7,170 bases of DNA, taken from the NCBI GenBank assembly GCA_964445985.1, contig CAYUMU010000153.1, positions 1 to 7,170 on the forward strand. Direction: 5' to 3'. The DNA comes from CAYUMU01 sp964445985 (GTDB lineage Bacteria; Planctomycetota; Planctomycetia; Pirellulales; S012-138). The notes beneath the pieces were generated by a model, which saw only the letters and a program-made list of their open reading frames with translations, was not told the DNA's origin and searched no databases. The first letter of the stretch is position 1; every line of letters starts with the position of its first letter. Below, piece by piece: positions 1 to 5,902 of the stretch. The position numbers and the translations under genes are program-made.

Positions 1-19
1 CCCGTACGGTTTGGAGGGA

Positions 20-47
20 GGGGAGCCCGAAACCAAGCGGGCTTCCC
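20..47. repeat. GC-rich imperfect hairpin downstream of the VWA gene
   Basis: Arms GGGGAGCCCG (20-29) and CGGGCTTCCC (38-47) pair with one mismatch around an 8-base loop. It lies about 130 bases past the stop of the minus-strand VWA gene. No T-run follows on either strand, so it is not a standard intrinsic terminator, although it could slow polymerase or protect an mRNA 3' end. The rest of 1-179 shows no convincing gene. Just after the hairpin, 47-61 carries two and a half copies of TACCCC, too short to mean much. Confidence 0.35.
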
Positions 48-179
48 TACCCCTACCCCTATCGATTCGCGGAGCGTGTACCCTGTTCGGCCCCGCACCC
101 AACCCTCCCCCGCACTTCGCGCGGCGGATGGGTGAGTACGCGGGGTGGGTACGTGAACGCTCACATGGCCCAGACGCGA

Positions 180-2594
180 TTAAGGCCGACCGCTGCGCAA
201 GGGCGTGATGGCAATCGCGTCGCGCAGCAACTGCTGGAATCGCTGAAACGAGGGAGCTTGGGCCCAGGTTTGCGAAACCATTTCGCTCTGCTCCAGCACC
301 CTCACCAACGAGCTTCGTCGCGCATGCGGTGAATGCCGCAGAATCTCGGCCGTTTCCGCGAGCATTGCTGCCCATTGCAGCGAAGCTTCGCTTTCGGCAA
401 AGCTGCCGGCCGCCGAGCTGCGGCTGACCTTTTTTGTGAGCGGGGGAGCCATTTTGGGCCGGCCGGCTTCGCGGTAACTCACTTGCACCGTGGCCAGGTT
501 CTCTCGATCCACGCGGCCGCTCCCCTTGGCGGGAGCCGCTGGCTCGCGCAGCTGCAACTCAAACAACGCCGTGGCAGCCTGCCCCGCGTAGAGCACGGTC
601 GCCTTGTCGGGCGAACGCAAATCCAGCCCGAGCAGCTTGCTGCTGCTGGGTTCGTGCCCCACCAACCGGTAGCCGGCCACCAATTCGGGGTTGAAGGTGA
701 CCTTCAGCGCAATATCTTCGGCGACGCGCTGAGGTAGCTGGCTGTGGACCTGCTTTATGGCGGCGCGTACTTCGGCCAGACCTTGGGCGGTAATCAATTG
801 CAGATACTTTGCTTCGACCAGCTCCGCGGGCAGGGCCGCCGCCCCCTGGCTCCATTGAGAAGATTGCAAGTGAATGGCAGACAGACCAATGCCTTCTGCC
901 GCGGCTTGACGCAGCCCTCCGTCCAACTGCTGGATAGCGCGTTGATCGAGCTCGCTCAAGCCGTCGGTAATCAGGCACAGCCGCGTTTGCCGTTTTGCCG
1001 CCTTGTCGCGGGCCAACGACGAGGCCGCCAGCAAATAGCCGTGCCGCAAGCCGGCCTCCAGGTTGGTGGCGTGCTCGGGCCTGAGCGAATCTACCGCTCG
1101 GCGAAGGTCGCGCGCATGGGCCGATCCGGCGTCTTCAATCACCACCCGGGCCAGGTCGCTATAGGCCACGATGCTTACCCGATCGTTCGGCCCTAGCCCA
1201 TCGACCAGTTCTTGCAACCCCTCTTGCACGGTTGCCAGCCGCCCGCCCCAGGTCATGCTGTTGGAAACATCCACCGCCAACACCAGATGCACCGCCGGCC
1301 GTTTGGAATTGGGAAGCTCGCGGGCTTGCACCCCCAACTGCATCAAATGCAAATTGCCTTCGCGAAATGGCGAGGGTCCCACGGCCACGGTTAGCCCCAG
1401 GGGAGCCTTCGGGGCAGGAAAGCCATAGTTGCCGGCCGCCAAAAACTCTTCTTTTCGCACGGCCTGGGCCGGTGGCAATTCGCCATCGGCCAGGTAGCGA
1501 CGGGTCAGTTCGTAACTATCGGTTCCCAGGCAGAGGGGAACTCGCGAGCTCCGCAGTTGGGGATCCGTGGTTTCAAACAACCAGATAACCGGCCATTCGT
1601 CGTGTTGCAGGAAGTACCGCCAGTCGAAGCCTCGGAGGTGGGGAGCGCTTGCGCCTTGGGAAGTACTGGTGGGAAGAATCTGGATTTCGGGCAGTTCGTC
1701 GACACCTGCCCGAACCGAATCACCAAATACCCAAGCCCGCGGCACGGCGACTCGGCTCCAATGGTCGGCCAAACTGGCCCAATTCGCGGCCAACAAGCCA
1801 CTTTCAGGAATCGCCGCAGGCGCGGGTTGCTGACCGATTTCCTCCCATTGCGGTTGGGGGGGATACTCTTGCGCCACCGAAACGGGGTCCTCCCCCTGCA
1901 AGCCAAAGTGAATGACGTCGAGTTGCTCCACATGCGGCCCGGTTTGCAACGCCAGCAGGTGCGGAATTTGCGATCCCTTGCCCGCTTCTTCGGTTCGATA
2001 GGCCGAACCGACCAGGCTCGACATGGCGCCCAGGTAGCAGAGCCCCACGGCCACCAAGATCATCGCCGCCTGCACCCAACCGGCGCGCAACAGGGGAACC
2101 GGAGATTTGCCTGGGCCGCCGCGGGCCAACCGCTGCAAGCGATCGATAAAACCGTGCGGCAGCGGGACGGCCGCCAGGTCGTGATCGAGTTCGGGGGAAA
2201 TCGATCGAGTCAACGCGGACGCGAACGGCAGCCGTTGCGGATCCTCGTGGCCACGGTCGGTGAACCGCCCGGCCGGCGCTTGTTCGGGAGCACCGGAGGC
2301 TTCGTGGCAAAGATTGCGCATCCGCGCCATGAACCCGGTGGGCATCGGTACGTCGCGCAATTGTTCGTCCAAAGCCGACGATTCTTCGGGCGCGGAGGGC
2401 AAACTTAGCGAGAGGTCGGTTCGTTCGCCGAGCGAGCTCGCGGACAGATCGTGTTCAACCGCGCGCGAAAGGGGCGAATCCTCGTCCTCTTGGGCAGGAA
2501 TTTGGCGCAAACGCTCCAGCATGCCTGCGGGCACATACACGTTCCGCAGTGCGGCGTCGATCTTCTCGCTCGGTATTTTGCGTTGCCTGGCCAT
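180..2594 (-). CDS. Membrane-anchored VWA (YfbK-like) protein with three N-terminal motif repeats; possible partner of the ECF sigma factor
   Basis: This 804-residue protein has four parts. Residues 1-171 are hydrophilic and carry three spaced copies of a motif close to hD..L..V.hP.Gh..RhR.h (about 12-32, 75-95, 136-156). A single membrane helix spans about 172-195, preceded by basic and followed by acidic residues, so the N-terminus is probably cytoplasmic and the rest outside. Residues 205-350 match nothing I recognise. From about 352 it resembles the YfbK family: a segment like the YfbK N-terminal region (SYELTRRYLADGELPPAQAV, 360-379), a VWA domain (about 435-615) and a DUF3520-like end (about 620-790). 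The VWA metal site (MIDAS) looks intact: DVSNS at 442-446, T510 and D544. The start is the ATG 80 bases after the upstream sigma gene; its Shine-Dalgarno is weak. Gene order suggests co-transcription with that gene and a role in controlling it. No zinc anti-sigma motif (HxxxCxxC) is present, so the regulatory role is inference. Confidence 0.88.
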   Translation of the reverse strand: MARQRKIPSEKIDAALRNVYVPAGMLERLRQIPAQEDEDSPLSRAVEHDLSASSLGERTDLSLSLPSAPEESSALDEQLRDVPMPTGFMARMRNLCHEASGAPEQAPAGRFTDRGHEDPQRLPFASALTRSISPELDHDLAAVPLPHGFIDRLQRLARGGPGKSPVPLLRAGWVQAAMILVAVGLCYLGAMSSLVGSAYRTEEAGKGSQIPHLLALQTGPHVEQLDVIHFGLQGEDPVSVAQEYPPQPQWEEIGQQPAPAAIPESGLLAANWASLADHWSRVAVPRAWVFGDSVRAGVDELPEIQILPTSTSQGASAPHLRGFDWRYFLQHDEWPVIWLFETTDPQLRSSRVPLCLGTDSYELTRRYLADGELPPAQAVRKEEFLAAGNYGFPAPKAPLGLTVAVGPSPFREGNLHLMQLGVQARELPNSKRPAVHLVLAVDVSNSMTWGGRLATVQEGLQELVDGLGPNDRVSIVAYSDLARVVIEDAGSAHARDLRRAVDSLRPEHATNLEAGLRHGYLLAASSLARDKAAKRQTRLCLITDGLSELDQRAIQQLDGGLRQAAAEGIGLSAIHLQSSQWSQGAAALPAELVEAKYLQLITAQGLAEVRAAIKQVHSQLPQRVAEDIALKVTFNPELVAGYRLVGHEPSSSKLLGLDLRSPDKATVLYAGQAATALFELQLREPAAPAKGSGRVDRENLATVQVSYREAGRPKMAPPLTKKVSRSSAAGSFAESEASLQWAAMLAETAEILRHSPHARRSSLVRVLEQSEMVSQTWAQAPSFQRFQQLLRDAIAITPLRSGRP

Positions 2595-2674
2595 GCTGAA
2601 AATTCTTGCTGCTTTTTCGATTCAATGCCCGGAGTTTCTTTACGATCGATGTCGTGAACTACGCATTGTGCTGT

Positions 2675-3178
2675 TTATGGTGAACGGGTGCTTGCCGCCA
2701 GGAGGTTGCGCAACCGCGATCGAGCGCGGGCCACCCGCGAAAGCACCGTCCCCAGGGGGATGCCCAATTCCGTGGCAGCCTCTTGATGCGTGAGACCGCT
2801 GACCACCACCAACAACAGGGTTTCCCTCAGTTCGGGAGCCAACTGCTTTAACGCCTTTTGCATCTCGTCGGTATATTCATCGTGCAGCGGATCTTGGCCT
2901 TCCGTGGGCACTTCGGGCGGAAAATCGCCCGAAAGCACCGTGGGCAACCGTCGCCGCCTCCAGCGATCGGCCACGCGGCGGCGAAGGATGGAAACCAACC
3001 AGGCTCGCTCGCCCAAGTCCGATCGGTAATGAAACCGGCTCTTCCACACCGAGCGAAAGGTTTCCTGGACCACATCCTCAGCCTCATGGCGGTCGCCGAC
3101 CAGGCGAAACGCGGTCCGATAGAGGACCGGTCCGTGCTCATCCACCATCTGGCAGAATTCAGCCTGCGTTAATGCCAA
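2675..3178 (-). CDS. ECF-type (sigma-70 family) RNA polymerase sigma factor
   Basis: The 167-residue size is typical of ECF sigma factors, which hold only regions 2 and 4 and direct RNA polymerase to a specific promoter set. Region 2 spans about 12-77 and includes YRTAFRLVGDRHEAEDVVQE (20-39), the helix that binds core polymerase, then the W60-W73 stretch that contacts the -10 element. A linker of about 30 residues follows. Region 4 (about 108-160) carries the helix-turn-helix LTHQEAATELGIPLGTVLSR (129-148), which reads the -35 element. No extra C-terminal domain is present. The start is TTG, chosen because GGAGG lies 7 bases upstream and the protein then begins just before region 2. The VWA gene follows 80 bases downstream on the same strand. 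Target promoters cannot be told from this window. Confidence 0.94.
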   Translation of the reverse strand: MALTQAEFCQMVDEHGPVLYRTAFRLVGDRHEAEDVVQETFRSVWKSRFHYRSDLGERAWLVSILRRRVADRWRRRRLPTVLSGDFPPEVPTEGQDPLHDEYTDEMQKALKQLAPELRETLLLVVVSGLTHQEAATELGIPLGTVLSRVARARSRLRNLLAASTRSP

Positions 3179-3208
3179 AAGGAAACCTCCACGGCTCCCG
3201 TGGGGAGG
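3179..3208 (-). promoter_or_regulatory. Strong Shine-Dalgarno of the sigma gene, held in a predicted hairpin
   Basis: On the minus strand GGAGG (plus 3186-3190) sits 7 bases before the TTG start. It forms the 3' arm of a hairpin: CCTCC and ACGG, separated by a 2-base CC bulge, pair with CCGT-GGAGG across a GAG loop, giving 9 base pairs. All five Shine-Dalgarno bases are paired in this fold. The arrangement resembles elements where translation depends on melting or remodelling of the leader, such as RNA thermometers. The pairing is seen in the sequence; the regulation is inferred. Confidence 0.5.
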
Positions 3209-3378
3209 ATATAGCCCTACGAAAGAATGATCGAGTTAAGGCGTCGGAGTTATTCCCCACCGAGCGTTTCCCAAGCGGGCCTGGACCGGCTGTTAATTCA
3301 TAAAGAGTTTTAAGTAAAGGACTTGTGACGAAATTATTGCGGCCGAAGTTTCTTGCCACCCCGATTGGCTTGGCGCGC
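3209..3378. other. Intergenic region expected to hold the sigma-gene promoter
   Basis: These 170 bases lie between the prepilin-gene terminator and the leader hairpin of the sigma gene. They are more AT-rich around 3290-3340 than the flanking genes. The promoter of the sigma-VWA operon should be here on the minus strand, but no pair of hexamers with correct spacing stands out. No ORF in the stretch looks coding. Confidence 0.4.
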
Positions 3379-3417
3379 AAAAACGCCCCCTGAACGGGCG
3401 AAGCCTTTCAGGGGGCG
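3379..3417 (-). terminator. Intrinsic terminator of the DUF1559 gene
   Basis: On the minus strand an 11-base-pair perfect stem, CGCCCCCTGAA with TTCAGGGGGCG (plus 3407-3417 and 3384-3394), closes a 12-base loop and is followed by TTTTT (plus 3379-3383). It begins 31 bases after the stop of the prepilin-like gene. It should separate that gene's transcript from the sigma-VWA operon. The plus-strand reading has no T-run, so it acts in one direction. Confidence 0.9.
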
Positions 3418-3448
3418 ATTGGTTCTCGCAATGAAGAGTCAGATGGGA

Positions 3449-4342
3449 TTAATAGGCGCCTTCGCTCAACACCAGTTGGCCAAATGTGGCGCCTCGCGGA
3501 GTGCAAAGTTGGGAGTATACCGCATAATCGATCGCTTCACTGAGCACGCGAACGTGGCTGTCAGCAAACCCAACATTCACGATTCCGGGATGATTTGAGG
3601 AGGGCTCCACGCCATTCACCGTGGGACGACGATTAATACCGGCGCCGGTGGCGGGAGTGGCGGCCCAAGTAAACCCATTTCGCAATTCCGTTGTGCCGTC
3701 GGTGGTGCCGCCTGTCGTGGCAAGCGTCCACTTCGGCCCTGTGGCGGGGTTATACAAGCTTTCGGAGACCAGGAGGGTGTTTACCGCTCCATCGCCCGAG
3801 GTCAAATCAGCCGACGAGTTGGGGCTTCCCGCCTCGAAAAACATGCCCGCGTACTTTTCCAGTTCAGGAGCTGTGCCTGACGCTGAGTTATAAAGGCTAT
3901 GACGTCCGGCGTTAAACACAAACGCCATATTTTCCGCGTCATCGCCCGTTCTGGTGAGAGGGTTGCTGGGGCACTGGAGAAACTCAAGATAAAGCTGCTG
4001 GTTTTCGAGCTGGGCAATCGTCCAGGCATTGGTTCTAGCGGCGTTGTAGATATCGTTGCGTTCCAAATCAGGAAGAATTGCGAAGACCAGGGGACGCGGT
4101 ACGCTCTCGATGGTATTGACCAACATCGGAAATGCGTTCTTCTTCGCTTCGTAAGCAACCATGGCTGTCAACACGCTCCGCATGTTGTTTCGGCAGGTAT
4201 TCTGCCGGCCGCTTTCACGGGCCGCATTGATTGCCGGGAACAATAGCGCCATCAACATCCCAATGATGCTGATCACCACCAGCAATTCGACCAGCGTAAA
4301 ACCGGCGCGAACTGCCAAATTCTTGCGACTTCCAAATTTCAT
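3449..4342 (-). CDS. DUF1559-family prepilin-like protein (type II/IV pilin-like N-terminus)
   Basis: A 297-residue protein with a class III signal: a short basic leader, then AGFTLVELLVVISIIGMLMA (13-32), in which prepilin peptidase would cut after G14, leaving F15 at +1 and E19 at +5. The hydrophobic helix runs about 15-36 and continues into AINAARESGRQNTCRNNM, the usual start of planctomycete DUF1559 proteins. The globular part includes CPSNP (124-128) and ends with the family's H-X9-D signature at H251-D261, though the usual following glycine is S262. The length is ordinary for the family. DUF1559 proteins occur in many copies per planctomycete genome and are thought to be exported pseudopilin-like surface proteins; the exact role is unknown. 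The ATG start has GAGGAG 9 bases upstream. The gene appears to be its own transcription unit. Confidence 0.93.
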   Translation of the reverse strand: MKFGSRKNLAVRAGFTLVELLVVISIIGMLMALLFPAINAARESGRQNTCRNNMRSVLTAMVAYEAKKNAFPMLVNTIESVPRPLVFAILPDLERNDIYNAARTNAWTIAQLENQQLYLEFLQCPSNPLTRTGDDAENMAFVFNAGRHSLYNSASGTAPELEKYAGMFFEAGSPNSSADLTSGDGAVNTLLVSESLYNPATGPKWTLATTGGTTDGTTELRNGFTWAATPATGAGINRRPTVNGVEPSSNHPGIVNVGFADSHVRVLSEAIDYAVYSQLCTPRGATFGQLVLSEGAY

Positions 4343-4351
4343 TAGATATGA

Positions 4352-4357
4352 CTCCTC
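4352..4357 (-). promoter_or_regulatory. Ribosome-binding site of the DUF1559 gene
   Basis: GAGGAG on the minus strand lies 9 bases before the ATG at 4342. It confirms that start, which also places the prepilin cleavage site at residues 14/15. Confidence 0.7.
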
Positions 4358-4435
4358 TACCGAACCGCATTCCCCTCGTGAATTTGGTTCAACAAAGCTG
4401 TGTGCGAGAACTTTTCCCCGATGTGACCCGGATGG

Positions 4436-4464
4436 ATTATCGCCGACTGGGCGAAGGATTTCCA
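4436..4464 (-). promoter_or_regulatory. Possible sigma-70-type promoter for the DUF1559 gene
   Basis: On the minus strand TGGAAA (4 of 6 to the -35 consensus) and GATAAT (5 of 6 to the -10 consensus) are 17 bases apart, implying a leader of about 87 bases. A second -10-like CATAAT lies further upstream without a good -35. The 242-base gap between this gene and the upstream phosphatase gene fits a promoter of its own, but the match is moderate. Confidence 0.35.
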
Positions 4465-4584
4465 GCTACTTTTTGTGAAATTATGATAAATGCCGATGGA
4501 TTTTGCCGCACACTCCGATTAGGGGGGGCAGCCCGGCGCGACTCTCATTTCGTGGTCTACCCAGCGCCCGCGCCTCCCGTCTGG

Positions 4585-5373
4585 CTAGATCCCTGCTAGC
4601 ATTTCGCATAACTCCTCTCGCAGCGGCCCTGTTGCGGCCGCCACGAACCGAGGCCGGGCCAGTTGAACGGGTCCCCCTTCGAGATCGCTCACAACGCCAC
4701 CCGCCTCGCGCAGAATCAGGAAACCGGCGGCGACATCCCAGATTTTCGTGCTGGTAGCCCAATAACCGTCGAAACGCCCTGCGGCTATATAACTGAGGTT
4801 GATGGCCGCCGAACCTGTCCGCCGGAGCGACTGGCTGGTGACCAGGATCCGCGCGAACCGCTCGATTTCGGGGTGCCCAGCCTGGATGCCGGCGGGGAAG
4901 CTCGCCACAACCAACGCCTGTTTAAGGGTTTGCGTTTTGCTGCACCGAATGGGTTTGCCGTTGAGCGTGGCGCCGCGGCCCGCTTCCGCCGCAAAGCATT
5001 CATCCAGGCAAGGGTCGTAGATTACCCCCGCCAGCATTTCGCCGTCGCATTCCAGCGCGATGGAAACCGCAAACTGAGGCACGCCATGCACATAGTTCAT
5101 GGTGCCATCGAGCGGGTCCACAATCCAGCGGTGCCGCCCGTCGGGCGGCTCGATCAGGGCATCTTCTTCCGCCAAAAACCCATGCGCGGGAAACCGCTTC
5201 AGCAGCAAGTCCTGGATGCAATCTTGCGAGGCCAGATCGGCTTCGCTCACCAGGTCCGAAGGACCCTTCTCGCGGGCTTGGAACTTGCCAACCCAATCCA
5301 TGAGCACCGCGCCCCCAGCCCTGGCTGCCTCTTCGGCGGCCTGCAGGTATTCGGACTTGCTGCTGCTAATCAT
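4585..5373 (-). CDS. Inositol monophosphatase family protein
   Basis: A 262-residue enzyme, the usual length of the family, which removes phosphate from inositol phosphates or similar small substrates using magnesium. The metal-site motifs are all present: E69-E70 in LAEEDA, DPLDGTMNYVHG (86-97) with D86, D89 and T91, and WDVAAGFLILREAGG (212-226) with D213. The protein is cytoplasmic, with no signal or membrane segment. The sequence cannot tell inositol-1-phosphatase (SuhB-like) from histidinol-phosphatase (HisN-like) or other members. The frame stays open upstream to 5562, but ATG 5373 is chosen because family similarity begins there and a good promoter lies inside the extended frame, so the longer start would not be transcribed. 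A weak GAAAG precedes the ATG. No clear terminator follows it before the prepilin gene. Confidence 0.92.
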   Translation of the reverse strand: MISSSKSEYLQAAEEAARAGGAVLMDWVGKFQAREKGPSDLVSEADLASQDCIQDLLLKRFPAHGFLAEEDALIEPPDGRHRWIVDPLDGTMNYVHGVPQFAVSIALECDGEMLAGVIYDPCLDECFAAEAGRGATLNGKPIRCSKTQTLKQALVVASFPAGIQAGHPEIERFARILVTSQSLRRTGSAAINLSYIAAGRFDGYWATSTKIWDVAAGFLILREAGGVVSDLEGGPVQLARPRFVAAATGPLREELCEMLAGI

Positions 5374-5479
5374 GCGGATGCTTTCGCGGTAGGAAAAGTA
5401 ATCGGGTGGAGCAAAGCCGGGGGGGAAGGAATTCCCGTGGCGGGCAATTTTCCGCAAACCTTTTTGGGAAACACTCCCG

Positions 5480-5507
5480 ATTATAGGGGTCGCCTGCGCT
5501 CTCACAA
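5480..5507 (-). promoter_or_regulatory. Sigma-70-type promoter of the phosphatase gene
   Basis: On the minus strand TTGTGA (4 of 6 to the -35 consensus) is followed after 16 bases by a perfect TATAAT. Transcription would begin near 5473, giving a leader of about 100 bases before the ATG at 5373. This supports the shorter start for the phosphatase. Confidence 0.65.
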
Positions 5508-5616
5508 CCTGGGCGCACGCCCCGCCGGCGGCGTTCGAACCGCGCTTTTCCCGCCCCCGCAAACGGTGGCGAAAATGGCCGGGTGAAAATTGTGCGAAGA
5601 CATTTCCAAAATTTGC

Positions 5617-5644
5617 TGGACAAGATGTGGGGAATTGCTATCAT
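5617..5644 (+). promoter_or_regulatory. Extended -10 promoter in front of the orphan terminator
   Basis: TGGACA (5 of 6 to the -35 consensus, 5617-5622) and TATCAT (5 of 6 to the -10 consensus, 5639-5644) are 16 bases apart. The -10 is preceded by TGC, an extended -10 element. Transcription would begin around 5651 and run toward the terminator at 5713-5752 and then the dehydrogenase gene. Confidence 0.55.
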
Positions 5645-5650
5645 CCAAGA

Positions 5651-5752
5651 ATCATTTAGCGGGTTGCCCCGCGGGTCGAAGTTTTTATTTTACGGCCTCT
5701 TCTCTGTTCCGGCCCCGCCGCTTCGAGGATTTCGAAACGGCGGGGTTTTTTT
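5651..5752 (+). ncRNA. Candidate small RNA or attenuated 5' leader of about 100 bases
   Basis: A promoter-like pair just upstream and a strong intrinsic terminator at the end delimit a transcript of about 100 bases with no credible coding sequence. It has a 5' hairpin (GCGGG 5659-5663 with CCCGC 5668-5672), an AT-rich middle (GTTTTTATTTTA, 5681-5692) and the terminator hairpin. Segment TCGAAG (5676-5681) could pair with CTTCGA (5721-5726) in the terminator's upper stem, a possible alternative fold. It matches no RNA family I recognise, including SRP RNA and tRNA. It may be a free small RNA or a leader controlling the dehydrogenase; the sequence does not decide. Confidence 0.4.
5713..5752 (+). 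terminator. Intrinsic terminator with no protein gene before it
   Basis: CCCCGCCG (5713-5720) pairs perfectly with CGGCGGGG (5738-5745). After one C-A mismatch the stem continues with TTCGA (5722-5726) and TCGAA (5732-5736) around a 5-base loop. Seven T's follow (5746-5752). No T-run follows on the other strand, so it stops plus-strand transcription only. The nearest plus-strand gene is downstream, so it must end a non-coding transcript or act as an attenuator. Confidence 0.88.
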
Positions 5753-5902
5753 ATTGTGTTGGCCGGAAAATTGGATATCGCCTCCGCGGTAACCGGCGCT
5801 CACAATAAACTTCTTCCCCGCGGCGTTTCTCCGCAACCCGGCGAACCGCTTTCCTCCCCACCCCCCTTGCTTCATCCGGCCCCTCCCAACCCCTGGCCTG
5901 CC

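Larger units (their letters stand above)
5374..5902. other. 529-base divergent intergenic region
   Basis: This region separates the minus-strand phosphatase from the plus-strand dehydrogenase. It holds the phosphatase promoter and leader on the minus strand, and on the plus strand a promoter, a candidate 100-base RNA and an intrinsic terminator, each listed separately. Bases 5753-5902, between that terminator and the dehydrogenase ATG, show no clear promoter and become very C- and T-rich from about 5845. Open frames crossing the region look like chance: they read through the terminator or the promoters and resemble no family. Confidence 0.6.

Noticed and set aside
47..61. TACCCC tandem repeat
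   Set aside because: Only two and a half copies, too short to call a repeat array or origin element.
1557..2408. Long plus-strand open frame of 283 codons inside the VWA gene
   Set aside because: It is antisense to a gene with clear domains, is rich in Arg and Gln as expected from a complementary frame in GC-rich DNA, and resembles no family.
3225..3300. ECF-type autoregulatory promoter (GGGAAAC followed by CCGAC) upstream of the sigma gene
   Set aside because: The -35-like part is only a partial match to GGAAC and the -10 part is not distinctive; such pairs occur by chance in GC-rich DNA.
4663..5586. Plus-strand open frame of 307 codons opposite the phosphatase
   Set aside because: It mirrors the phosphatase frame and the opposite strand carries all the catalytic motifs, so it is a shadow.
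5583..5792. Small protein reading through the orphan terminator
   Set aside because: The frame crosses the terminator hairpin and T-run, starts upstream of the predicted transcript start, has no ribosome-binding site and resembles nothing known.
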